Positions 6,077-13,290 of a DNA stretch of 13,290 bases are shown one piece after another. Source of the DNA: CAZIRO01 sp964541595 (GTDB lineage Bacteria; Acidobacteriota; HRBIN11); the NCBI GenBank assembly GCA_964541595.1, contig CAZIRO010000068.1:1-13290 (forward strand). Direction: 5' to 3'. Position numbers and translations under genes: made by a program. The notes beneath the pieces are model-generated. The model was given only the letters and a program-made list of their open reading frames with translations, ran no database searches and was not told the DNA's origin. Position 1 is the first letter of the stretch. Every line of letters starts with the position of its first letter.

Positions 6077-6149
6077 GTGGCGTGAAGTCACGAAACGCCG
6101 CGGATCCGGAATGTGCAGTGTTGATCAACCCTTTGTCACTTCACGTCAC
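6077..6149 (+). promoter_or_regulatory. Long inverted repeat in the fumC leader
   Basis: The left arm GTGGCGTGAAGTCACGA (6077-6093) and right arm TTGTCACTTCACGTCAC (6133-6149) are reverse complements at 14 of 17 positions. In RNA two of the three mismatches become G-U pairs, so the stem would have one C-C mismatch only. The loop is about 39 bases and holds the palindrome GTTGATCAAC (6120-6129). The left arm is itself a small palindrome, CGTGA-AG-TCACG. It could be an RNA stem controlling fumC or a pair of binding sites for a dimeric regulator. The right arm ends 28 bases before the Shine-Dalgarno site. Confidence 0.5.
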
Positions 6150-6177
6150 TCCCCTGTCTCATCCTGCACTGTGCTCT

Positions 6178-6182
6178 GGAGG
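6178..6182 (+). promoter_or_regulatory. Shine-Dalgarno site deciding the fumC start
   Basis: GGAGG lies six bases before the ATG at 6189 and nine before the next ATG at 6192. The reading frame stays open upstream to 6111, but no ribosome binding site supports a longer protein, and the family begins close to the residues at 6189. Confidence 0.75.
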
Positions 6183-6188
6183 TATGCA

Positions 6189-7598
6189 ATGATGCAGACG
6201 GAATATCGAATCGAAAAAGATTCCATGGGAGAAGTGCGTGTACCCGCATGGGCCCTCTGGGGCGCGCAAACGCAGCGTGCTATTGAGAACTTCCCCATCA
6301 GCGGCTACCGCATGCCCATCCCCCTGATCCGGGCGCTGGCACTGATCAAACGGTGTGCAGCAGCAACGAACGCGGAACTCGGACTGCTCGATACCACGCT
6401 GGCGAACGCCATCGTCCAGGCCGCCGATGAAGTCCTCGAAGGACGGTGGGATGACCATTTTCCCCTGGACGTGTACCAGACCGGATCGGGAACGTCCACG
6501 AACATGAACATGAACGAAGTCCTGGCCAATCGGGCCAACGAGATCCTCGGATCCGAACGGGGACGCCGTCATCCGGTGCATCCCAACGATCACGTCAACC
6601 GCGGCCAATCGAGTAACGACGTGATCCCCTCCGCGATCCATATCGCCGTGCGCCTGGAACTGGAACGCCATCTGCTCCCGGCGCTGGTTCGACTCGCCGA
6701 TGCGCTGGAAAAGAAAGTTCGCGAATTCGCGGGTATCGTTAAAATCGGCCGGACCCATTTACAGGACGCCGTTCCGATGACTCTGGGACAGGAGTTCAGC
6801 GGCTATCTCGCTCAGATCCGGAAGGGCATCGTACGCGTACGCAGTACATTTCCCCATCTGGAAGAACTGGCGCTCGGCGGCACGGCGGTCGGTACCGGTC
6901 TGAATACGCACCCGGAATTTTCCCGGCGGACGATCACCCGTATTGCCGAACATACGGGCGTTCCCTTTCGCCCTGCGGAAAACTTCTTTGAAGCGCTCGC
7001 GGCCCGGGATGCACTCGTGGAAACCATGGGCGCTTTGAACACGATCGCCTGCAGTTGCATGAAGATCGCAAACGATCTCCGTCTGCTGAGTTCCGGACCG
7101 CGCACGGCCATCGGCGAGATCGTTTTGCCGGCACTACAACCCGGCAGTTCGATCATGCCGGGCAAGGTGAATCCCGTGATTCCGGAAATGATGATTCAGG
7201 TGGCGGCAACCGTGATGGGGCACCACCTGGCGGTCAGCATCGGAGGCCAGAGCGGTCTTCTGGAACTGAACGTCATGAAACCGATGATGGCATATTTCGT
7301 CCTGGAGAGCATTCGTCTACTCGGCAACGCCTGTCGAACGCTGGCCGAAAAGTGTGTGGACGGGATCCAGGCCGACACCCGGCGATGCACGGAACTCGTC
7401 GAATGGTCGATGGCACTGGTCACCCCGCTGGCGTTACGGATCGGTTACGACCGTGCGGCTGAGGTGGCCTACCGCGCCTATCGGGAACGCAAGACCGTTC
7501 GACAGGTTGTGATCGAGGAGGGTATCCTCACGCCCGAAGAGGCGGACGCCATTCTTCGACCGGACCGGATGCTGGGACCCAATGTCGCGGAAACATGA
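6189..7598 (+). CDS. fumC: Class II fumarate hydratase (fumarase C)
   Basis: The enzyme hydrates fumarate to malate reversibly in the TCA cycle, in the cytoplasm, as a homotetramer that needs no Fe-S cluster. The protein has 469 residues, the normal length. It shows QTGSGTSTNMNMNEVLANRA at 97-116, the HPNDHVN region at 131-137, NRGQSSNDVIP at 137-147, IGRTHLQDAVPMTLGQE with catalytic His190, TGLNTHPEF at 237-244, and the mobile loop PGSSIMPGKVNP at 318-329 with catalytic Ser320. TGLNTHPEF and the NFFEA motif at 265-269 favour fumarase. GTSTNMN, the SGLLELNVMKP segment at 355-365 and the C-terminal VIEEGILTPEEADAIL are closer to aspartases, so aspartate ammonia-lyase remains a less likely alternative. 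It is divergent from maeB, which uses its product. The peptidase gene follows after 94 bases. Confidence 0.87.
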   Translation: MMQTEYRIEKDSMGEVRVPAWALWGAQTQRAIENFPISGYRMPIPLIRALALIKRCAAATNAELGLLDTTLANAIVQAADEVLEGRWDDHFPLDVYQTGSGTSTNMNMNEVLANRANEILGSERGRRHPVHPNDHVNRGQSSNDVIPSAIHIAVRLELERHLLPALVRLADALEKKVREFAGIVKIGRTHLQDAVPMTLGQEFSGYLAQIRKGIVRVRSTFPHLEELALGGTAVGTGLNTHPEFSRRTITRIAEHTGVPFRPAENFFEALAARDALVETMGALNTIACSCMKIANDLRLLSSGPRTAIGEIVLPALQPGSSIMPGKVNPVIPEMMIQVAATVMGHHLAVSIGGQSGLLELNVMKPMMAYFVLESIRLLGNACRTLAEKCVDGIQADTRRCTELVEWSMALVTPLALRIGYDRAAEVAYRAYRERKTVRQVVIEEGILTPEEADAILRPDRMLGPNVAET

Positions 7599-7681
7599 GC
7601 CCATGAAGTCCGGTCCCACGACCGTGGTCACCGCCCGTGGACTCCTGCAGGATCGGGGAGAATGCGCGGACCTTTTTTCAG

Positions 7682-7690
7682 GGAGGGGAG
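7682..7690 (+). promoter_or_regulatory. Purine-rich ribosome binding site deciding the M14 peptidase start
   Basis: GGAGGGGAG ends two bases before the ATG at 7693, and its GGAGG part sits six bases away. The frame is open upstream to 7582, but a start at 7693 begins directly with a signal peptide and has the only good ribosome binding site. A T6 run at 7673-7678 lies just before, without a convincing hairpin. Confidence 0.7.
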
Positions 7691-7692
7691 TG

Positions 7693-10338
7693 ATGCTACG
7701 CAGCACCGTTCGGATCATCGGATGGAGTTTATGGATATGCGTCTGGGCAACGGCAATCATTGCGCGGACGAATTCCGAACTCCCGTTCGGGTTCCCGCTC
7801 CCGGATGCATCGTACGCGTCCACCGTGCCCACGCCCGATCAGGTACTCGGGTTCGCGCTGGGAACCCGGCCGATTACCCCGGAAGAAGCCGTACGGTACC
7901 TCCGTGCCGTTGCCGCAGCGAGCGACCGCGTGCATCTGGAGACGTACGGCCATACTGTGGAAGAACGTCCGCTCATCCTCGTGTGGATCAGCACGCCCGA
8001 ACACCTGCGTCAGCGTGCATCCTATGCCGCACAGTGGCGCGCACTGTGGGACCCGGCAGACCACCCGGACGATGTGTTGCAGCAATGGATCCGGGAGGGA
8101 CTGCCCGTACTCGTATGGTTTGCGTACAGTGTTCATGGCAATGAACACTCCAGTACGGAAGCCGCGCTGGCGCTGACCTATCACCTCGCTGCCAGCCGGT
8201 CAGATGACGTCGCACGCGTGCTCTCCCAAACGGTGGTCATTCTGGATCCCATCCAGAATCCGGACGGTCGCGCACGGTTCGTGCAGTGGGTGCGCCAGCA
8301 TCTGGGACAGCGTCCAGATGCCAATCCGTTTGCCATCGAACACCGTGAAGCCTGGCCCGGTGGGCGATACAACCACTATCTGTACGATCTGAACCGCGAC
8401 TGGCTGTTTCAGACCCAGCAGGAGACCCGCGCGAAGGTTGCAGCATATTTTCGGCATCCGCCTCAGGTGTTTGTGGATTTCCACGAAATGGGATGGGATG
8501 AAACCTATTTCTTTCCGCCGCCCACGCTGCCGGTCATCCCCTGGCTACCCAGGGACCTGCATCACAAGTGGTGGACCCGCATCGGGCAGGCGAATGCACG
8601 CGCATTTGAGCAGCGCGGATGGCGGTACTTCACACGGGAATGGTTCGACATTTATTACCCCGGCTACGGCGACAGTTTCCCCTCCCTGAACGGCGCCATC
8701 GGCATGACATACGAACAGGCGTCGGCGCGCGGTGTGATCGTGCAACGTACGGACGGAACCCTGTTGACGCTCGGAGAGGCGATTCATCACCACTTTGTTA
8801 CCGGCTGGACGACGCTGCATACGGTAGCGTCGCACCGGGCGGAACTTCTCAACGACTTCCTTGCCTACCGTCGTGCGGCCATTGCACGGGAATCGGACAT
8901 CGATGGCTGGATCGTCCCGGCGGATAACGACCCGTTTTTACGGGAACACCTGTACAGGAAACTCACACGGATCGGTGTGCGATTGTACACCCTTCCGGAA
9001 GGGATCCGGATGCGCGTCCGGTGGTTGCCGGACGGTGCGGAAACCCCATACCGTTCGCACGCGGGAGACTGGTGGATTCCCGTGCGGCAGGCGCAACGGT
9101 ATCTATTACGCGTATGGCTGGACCCGGAAGTCCCCATGGACCCGGAGTTTCTCCGGCGCGTTCAGGAAGCCCGGGAACTGCGGGAACGGCCCGGGTTCTA
9201 TGACATCACCGGGTGGAGCCTGGCGCCCGCCTGGCAGATGCGGATCGGTGCGGTGCGAAAAGCACCGGAACACGTCTCCCGGACGCCCGCGCAACCGGTC
9301 ATGTCCGCTTCCGAAACGAACGGAACGCCGGATTATGCGGTCATCGTGTGCAATCGCACACTGGCCGCGTTTCGTATCGCCGGCGACGCGTTGCAGCACG
9401 GATACCGGTTTTACATCAACCGCAAACCGATCGGGGCGCGGAATACCACCTGTCCCCCGGGAAGTCTGATCTTTTTCGTACGTCAACAGGACCGATCATT
9501 TGCCGACTGGTTGCGCCGCTGGCAGGAACGGTACGGATCGGCCATCTTCACACTGGACTCCGGCTGGCCCGCCCGGGGGATCAGTCTCGGGTCTCCCAAT
9601 GTCGATTACGTCAACGGCCAGAAGCGTGTCGTGCTCGTCGAAGGACCGGGATCGATACCGACATCCGTCGGGGCGCTGTGGCACACCCTGGAAGTCACGT
9701 ACGGATGGCCATTGACGCGTGTGTCCACCGCCTATCTGGATACGATCGATCTCGGCCGGGTGGGCGTTCTGATCCTTGCGGATGTGGATCTCTCCATGTG
9801 GAACGCACGGCGGATCGACCCATGGGTGGAACGTTTAAAGCAGTGGCTGCGTGCGGGCGGTACGCTCGTGACCATCGGGCACAGCATCCGCTGGGCCGCC
9901 GATAAGGGATTGTTAAAAGTGGAATGGGGTCCCGGTCCTGCTACGGAAGCATCGAACGGGAAGACCCGACGCCGCCGGGTGCCAGGAATCCCCGGATCGC
10001 TGCTGTGGACCACGGTCGAACGGAGACACTTCTGGACCGGTGGTTATCCCGACGACCGTCTGGCCGTCCTGTACTATGGCAGGACCATTGCACGGCCGGA
10101 CCCGGAACGCGCATTCGTTGTCGTGCGGTTCGCCACCGCCGATCGACTGAAAGCCAGCGGGTTCGTCTGGGACGACTTCCGCAAAGATATCGCCGAAACG
10201 GCATACGCATGGATGGAAACCCATGGTCGGGGGAAGGTGTTTGCCATTCTGACGCACCCGATGTTTCGCGGTGATTTCTGGGGGACCCACCGTCTGCTGC
10301 TCAGTGCGGTGCTCTGGGGACTGGCAAGCGGAGGATAA
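7693..10338 (+). CDS. Secreted M14-family zinc carboxypeptidase-like protein with C-terminal GATase1-like domain
   Basis: This 881-residue protein probably hydrolyses peptides outside the cytoplasm. The N-terminus has the form of a signal peptide or membrane anchor (MLRSTVRII, then hydrophobic GWSLWICVWATAIIA at 10-24). The M14 catalytic domain spans about 60-380: zinc ligands H148 and E151 in SVHGNEHSS, NPDGR at 189-193, DLNRDW at 232-237, the third ligand H264 in VDFHEMGWD, and the likely catalytic Glu341 in GMTYEQAS. All key residues are present. A region at about 645-735 (RVVLVEGPG, then VGVLILADVD, then LRAGGTLVTIGH) resembles the GATase1-like fold found at the C-terminus of large bacterial M14 proteins. 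The roughly 250 residues between are not recognised. It follows fumC after 94 bases and precedes alaS by 141, with no functional link visible. The substrate is unknown. Confidence 0.88.
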   Translation: MLRSTVRIIGWSLWICVWATAIIARTNSELPFGFPLPDASYASTVPTPDQVLGFALGTRPITPEEAVRYLRAVAAASDRVHLETYGHTVEERPLILVWISTPEHLRQRASYAAQWRALWDPADHPDDVLQQWIREGLPVLVWFAYSVHGNEHSSTEAALALTYHLAASRSDDVARVLSQTVVILDPIQNPDGRARFVQWVRQHLGQRPDANPFAIEHREAWPGGRYNHYLYDLNRDWLFQTQQETRAKVAAYFRHPPQVFVDFHEMGWDETYFFPPPTLPVIPWLPRDLHHKWWTRIGQANARAFEQRGWRYFTREWFDIYYPGYGDSFPSLNGAIGMTYEQASARGVIVQRTDGTLLTLGEAIHHHFVTGWTTLHTVASHRAELLNDFLAYRRAAIARESDIDGWIVPADNDPFLREHLYRKLTRIGVRLYTLPEGIRMRVRWLPDGAETPYRSHAGDWWIPVRQAQRYLLRVWLDPEVPMDPEFLRRVQEARELRERPGFYDITGWSLAPAWQMRIGAVRKAPEHVSRTPAQPVMSASETNGTPDYAVIVCNRTLAAFRIAGDALQHGYRFYINRKPIGARNTTCPPGSLIFFVRQQDRSFADWLRRWQERYGSAIFTLDSGWPARGISLGSPNVDYVNGQKRVVLVEGPGSIPTSVGALWHTLEVTYGWPLTRVSTAYLDTIDLGRVGVLILADVDLSMWNARRIDPWVERLKQWLRAGGTLVTIGHSIRWAADKGLLKVEWGPGPATEASNGKTRRRRVPGIPGSLLWTTVERRHFWTGGYPDDRLAVLYYGRTIARPDPERAFVVVRFATADRLKASGFVWDDFRKDIAETAYAWMETHGRGKVFAILTHPMFRGDFWGTHRLLLSAVLWGLASGG

Positions 10339-10352
10339 AGTAAAGCAAAACG

Positions 10353-10380
10353 GGCGTCGGGGACCAGGGACCCCGACACC
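10353..10380 (+). terminator. GC-rich hairpin after the M14 peptidase gene
   Basis: GTCGGGG (10356-10362) pairs perfectly with CCCCGAC (10371-10377) around an 8-base loop. The stem extends by two G-C pairs beyond one mismatch. It lies 15 bases after the peptidase stop codon, so it may end that transcript or protect its 3' end, but only TCTTT follows rather than a proper T-run. Its minus strand reads GGTGTCG-GGGTCCCT-GGTCCCC, the same unit family as the heptad arrays at the left end, so it may instead be a short stray copy of that repeat. Confidence 0.45.
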
Positions 10381-10434
10381 TGATCTTTCGCAATCCCGGT
10401 GATTCCGGAGATAGCCTGCAACCCGGGAAAGGCT

Positions 10435-10443
10435 TATTATAAC
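10435..10443 (+). promoter_or_regulatory. Candidate -10 region for alaS
   Basis: TATTATAAC contains TATAAC (10438-10443), which matches TATAAT at five of six positions, in an otherwise G+C-rich gap. No good -35 is seen at 16-18 bases and there is no TGn extension. A start near 10450 would give a leader of about 30 bases. Confidence 0.3.
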
Positions 10444-10479
10444 TTCTGATCCATTCCAGGACGTTCGTGGGGGAATCGC

Positions 10480-13125
10480 ATGCAAAGTCGGGATATCCGG
10501 GAACAGTTTTTGCGGTTTTTTGAAGCCCGCGAGCATCAACGCGTGCCGAGTTCACCCCTGGTGCCGGCCGGAGATCCCACGTTGCTGTTCACCAACGCCG
10601 GGATGAACCAGTTCAAAGACGTCTTTCTCGGTATTGAAACGCGTCCCTATCGGCGGGCGACCTCCTGTCAGAAGTGCATGCGCGCCGGCGGGAAACACAA
10701 CGACCTGGAAAACGTCGGCCACACCCCCCGGCATCACACGTTCTTTGAAATGCTCGGTAACTTTTCGTTCGGTGACTATTTCAAACAGGAAGCCATCGAA
10801 TGGGCGTGGGAACTCGTAACCGAGGTGTTCAAGATCCCGCCGGAGCGTATCTGGGTATCGGTCTTCGAAACGGACGATGAAGCGTTCACCATCTGGCACC
10901 GCAACGTTGGACTCCCGGAATACCGTATCGCGCGGCTCGGCGAAAAGGACAACTTCTGGGCCATGGGGGATACCGGTCCGAGCGGACCGTGTACGGAACT
11001 GCATTACGACCTCGGACCTGACGTCGGCTGTGGTCGACCCGAGTGTGCGCCGGGGTGCGATTGCGGACGGTTTCTGGAGTTCTGGAACCTCGTATTCATG
11101 CAGTACAACCGCCAGGAGGATGGGACACTCGTTCCGTTACCCAACCCCTCGGTGGACACCGGTATGGGTCTGGAACGGATGGCCAGCATTCTACAGGGCG
11201 TGTTTGACAACTACCACACGGATCTGTTCATGCCGATTATTGAGGTCATCGCCAACGAATTTCAGGTCAATTATCCTTCCGGCGATCCGGCCAGGGATAT
11301 GGCCATTCGGGTGATGGCCGACCATGCCCGTGCGATCGCCTTCGTACTCTCCGAAGGGGTGTTTCCCTCGAACGAGGGTCGCGGATACGTCATGCGTAAG
11401 ATCATTCGCCGTGCGTTGCGTTACGGGCAGGTGTTCGAGCGCCATGAACCGTACATGTACAAATTCGCCCTGTTTGTCATCGATTTCATGCGTGACGTAT
11501 ATCCGGAACTGGAAATGGGCCGGGAACTCGTACGCCACGCCTGTATGGCAGAAGAAGAACGGTTTTTCCGGGTCCTGGAAACCGGACTGGCACACCTTCG
11601 GGACGTCTTCGCCGCGCACACCGAAGACCGCGTGCTCCCCGGTCGGGAAGTTTTTCAGCTGTATGATACGTACGGCGTACCGGTCGACCTCGTCGAAGAG
11701 ATCGCCCGCGAAGAGGGCTATCAGGTGGATATGGAGGGATTCCGTGCGGAAATGCGCGCCCAACAGGAACGCGCACGCCGGGCCTGGAAAGGAGAAGAAG
11801 TATTCGAACACATGGAAGTGTATCGGGAACTGTCCCAGCGGTATTCCACCCGATTTCTGGGATACACCCACCTGCAATGGGAAGACGCGCGGGTCCTCGC
11901 TATCCTCACTCCGGAGAAGCGGTCCGTACGGGAACTGCGTGCGGGTGAGCGGGGCGAAGTCATCTTGGACGAAACGGTCTTTTACGGGGAATCCGGAGGC
12001 CAGGTCGGTGACCGGGGCGTCATGCATACCCCGCACGCTCAGGTCGAGGTCGTGGACACGAAGATTTACTTCCACAAACTCACCGTCCATCACGTGATTG
12101 TGCGGGAAGGCGTGCTGCGCGTGGGCGATACGGTGCGGATGGAAGTCCCCCGCAACCGTCGCTGGACGACCATGCAACACCATACGGCCACACACCTGAT
12201 CCACTGGGCACTGCGTGAACGCCTGGGAACACACGTCAAACAGACCGGTTCCCTGGTCGAACCTGGACGGCTCCGTTTTGACTTCACGCACTTCGCGCCA
12301 CTCAGTTTGCAGGACATCGAGGAACTGGAATATATGGTCGCGTCCAAGGTGTACGAGGACTATCCCGTCGAGGAAAAGTTCATGCCCATCGATGAAGCAC
12401 TGCGACGCGGTGCGCTGGCATTCTTCGGCGAGAAGTATCCGGACATCGTTCGGGTGATCCAGATCGCAGACTTCAGTAAAGAACTCTGCGGCGGTACGCA
12501 CGTGCACCATACCGGATGGGTCGGCCCGTTCATCATCACACGCGAACAGAGTGTCGGCGCCGGCGTGCGCCGCATTGAAGCCCTCGCGGGACCTTACGCC
12601 GTACAATACATGCAGCGACAGCGGGACCTCATTACCAAGGCACTGCAGATCGTCAAAAGTTCGGAAAAAGAACTGATCGACCGCCTGCACGCCCTGCTGG
12701 AACGCAACCGACAGCTGCAGAGGGAACTCGAACAACTCCGGCGCAAACAGCTTCAGGGAGAAACCACGGCAACCATTTTCCGTCGTGAGGAACAAACGAA
12801 CGGGGTGCGGATTGTCGTGCGCGGATACGAGGACGTGCCCATCGAGGACCTGCGGGCCATCGCCGATCAGCTGCGCAGCCAGGAACGCACGATCGCCATA
12901 CTCGGCGGACGTACGGGACAGAAGGCGTTTCTGGTCGTCGGTGTACACCGTGCCCTGGCGGATCGCCTGCCGGCGCACGAGATCATCCGGCCGCTCGCAC
13001 AGATGCTCGGCGGCGGGGGCGGTGGACGCGCGGATTTTGCCCAGGCGGGTGGGCGTCATCCGGATAAACTCATCGAGGTCCTGCAGGAAGCCCTGCGCAC
13101 ACTCATGCAACGTGTCCGTACATGA
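10480..13125 (+). CDS. alaS: Alanyl-tRNA synthetase
   Basis: The enzyme charges tRNA-Ala with alanine and removes mischarged Ser and Gly. At 881 residues it is full length. The catalytic domain has TSCQKCMRAGGKHNDLENVG (61-80), RHHTFFEMLGNFSFGDYF (84-101) and the motif 3 GMGLER (228-233). Residues 184-195 form a four-cysteine insertion (C184, C189, C193, C195) that could bind zinc. The editing domain has H568xxxH572 and C670xxxH674 as its zinc ligands, and GESGGQVGDRG (503-513). A helical linker at about 715-760, rich in Glu, Arg and Leu, leads to the C-Ala domain, which contains GGGGGGR (844-850) and the family's C-terminal end. The ATG at 10480 follows GGGGGA at a spacing of five, and the residues before the first conserved motif are of normal length. 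A palindrome spans its stop codon. Confidence 0.97.
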   Translation: MQSRDIREQFLRFFEAREHQRVPSSPLVPAGDPTLLFTNAGMNQFKDVFLGIETRPYRRATSCQKCMRAGGKHNDLENVGHTPRHHTFFEMLGNFSFGDYFKQEAIEWAWELVTEVFKIPPERIWVSVFETDDEAFTIWHRNVGLPEYRIARLGEKDNFWAMGDTGPSGPCTELHYDLGPDVGCGRPECAPGCDCGRFLEFWNLVFMQYNRQEDGTLVPLPNPSVDTGMGLERMASILQGVFDNYHTDLFMPIIEVIANEFQVNYPSGDPARDMAIRVMADHARAIAFVLSEGVFPSNEGRGYVMRKIIRRALRYGQVFERHEPYMYKFALFVIDFMRDVYPELEMGRELVRHACMAEEERFFRVLETGLAHLRDVFAAHTEDRVLPGREVFQLYDTYGVPVDLVEEIAREEGYQVDMEGFRAEMRAQQERARRAWKGEEVFEHMEVYRELSQRYSTRFLGYTHLQWEDARVLAILTPEKRSVRELRAGERGEVILDETVFYGESGGQVGDRGVMHTPHAQVEVVDTKIYFHKLTVHHVIVREGVLRVGDTVRMEVPRNRRWTTMQHHTATHLIHWALRERLGTHVKQTGSLVEPGRLRFDFTHFAPLSLQDIEELEYMVASKVYEDYPVEEKFMPIDEALRRGALAFFGEKYPDIVRVIQIADFSKELCGGTHVHHTGWVGPFIITREQSVGAGVRRIEALAGPYAVQYMQRQRDLITKALQIVKSSEKELIDRLHALLERNRQLQRELEQLRRKQLQGETTATIFRREEQTNGVRIVVRGYEDVPIEDLRAIADQLRSQERTIAILGGRTGQKAFLVVGVHRALADRLPAHEIIRPLAQMLGGGGGGRADFAQAGGRHPDKLIEVLQEALRTLMQRVRT

Positions 13126-13143
13126 CTGTACAGCCATGTACGG
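13116..13143. repeat. Near-perfect 28-bp palindrome across the alaS stop codon
   Basis: The left half begins CCGTACATG and the right half ends CATGTACGG, around CTGTACAG. Thirteen of fourteen base pairs are complementary. The single exception is A13125 facing C13134. The TGA stop (13123-13125) lies inside. No T-run follows on either strand, so it is not a standard Rho-independent terminator. It could stabilise the mRNA 3' end, act as a weak terminator, or be an operator or recombination site. Confidence 0.7.
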
Positions 13144-13237
13144 TGCGAAAAAGAATGCATCTCATACGCTGCGCATATGTCATAGCCATCATCGCCCCGT
13201 ACAGGTGATCCGGCTCCCTGGGGGAACAGGTTTCTTT
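13126..13237. other. Intergenic stretch after alaS without a recognised gene
   Basis: I see no protein with a credible start and ribosome binding site here, and no tRNA or other RNA gene. Apart from the end of the alaS palindrome there is no clear structure or promoter. Confidence 0.5.
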
Positions 13238-13290
13238 TGAAATCGGGACAGGCCATGGGGCACCATGGGTCCCCATTGCGGTCATGCGCT
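13238..13290 (-). repeat. Dispersed repeat, copy 2 (inverted relative to the left end)
   Basis: Read on the minus strand from 13290, this begins AGCGCATGAC, passes through ATGGGGACCCATGGTG and continues into CCCATGGCCTGTCCCGAT. The first 35 bases match 170-203 and the following part matches 343-367, here as one continuous element. It runs off the window edge, so its full length is not seen. Confidence 0.7.

Noticed and set aside
7599..7692. T6 run at 7673-7678 as a fumC terminator
   Set aside because: GGTCC and GGACC could pair over more than 50 bases, but no compact GC-rich stem stands directly before the T-run.
7582..7692. Longer start for the M14 peptidase at 7582
   Set aside because: It would overlap fumC and add 37 residues in front of a signal peptide. 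The ATG at 7693 has a strong ribosome binding site.
10339..10479. T-box or other tRNA-sensing leader before alaS
   Set aside because: The gap is only 141 bases and I see no conserved T-box sequence or specifier stem.
11191..13137. Long minus-strand open frame (648 codons) opposite alaS
   Set aside because: The plus strand encodes an unmistakable full-length alanyl-tRNA synthetase. The antisense frame stays open because of G+C-rich codon use.

Overview
The window is about 13.3 kb of compact, fairly G+C-rich bacterial DNA. Genes cover almost everything from 446 to 13125. The exceptions are short intergenic gaps, the repeat-filled first 440 bases and the last 165 bases. Start codons are mostly ATG preceded by recognisable Shine-Dalgarno sites. 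Two promoters have perfect extended -10 elements (TGnTATAAT), so they are of ordinary sigma-70 type. The proteins are rich in Arg, which fits a high-G+C and possibly thermophilic organism. The set of MaeB-type malic enzyme, class II fumarase, exported M14 peptidase, Mrp with an N-terminal MIP18 domain, and four-cysteine alanyl-tRNA synthetase does not fix the phylum, and I leave the organism unassigned.

Layout. (1) Positions 1-445 hold no convincing gene. They contain two arrays of degenerate 7-bp repeats in opposite orientation, and pieces of a second repeat family that recurs inverted at the right end of the window. A promoter-like site follows at 379-407. (2) A plus-strand gene at 446-1165 encodes a degenerate receiver domain fused to a PilZ (c-di-GMP binding) domain. 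Its end overlaps the convergent mrp gene. (3) A minus-strand cluster runs leftward from 5935 to 1117: malic enzyme with a phosphotransacetylase-like domain (maeB), a membrane-anchored WD40 propeller, a stand-alone MIP18/SufT-like Fe-S assembly factor, and the Mrp/ApbC Fe-S carrier ATPase. (4) A 253-bp divergent control region (5936-6188) holds two back-to-back promoters whose -35 regions coincide, plus a long inverted repeat in the fumC leader. (5) Rightward come a class II fumarase, a secreted M14 zinc carboxypeptidase-like protein, and alanyl-tRNA synthetase. A near-perfect 28-bp palindrome sits across the alaS stop codon. (6) After alaS, 165 bases without a gene end in the inverted copy of the left-end repeat.

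How they work together. Fumarase (fumarate to malate) and malic enzyme (malate to pyruvate) are consecutive steps, and their genes are transcribed divergently from one shared control region. SufT-like protein and Mrp are Fe-S cluster assembly partners and very probably act together. The peptidase, the WD40 protein and alaS look like ordinary neighbours with no obvious pathway link.

I see no new defence, mobile or biosynthetic system. The most unusual signals are in non-coding DNA: the heptad arrays, the shared end repeats, the overlapping divergent promoters, the fumC leader repeat and the alaS palindrome.
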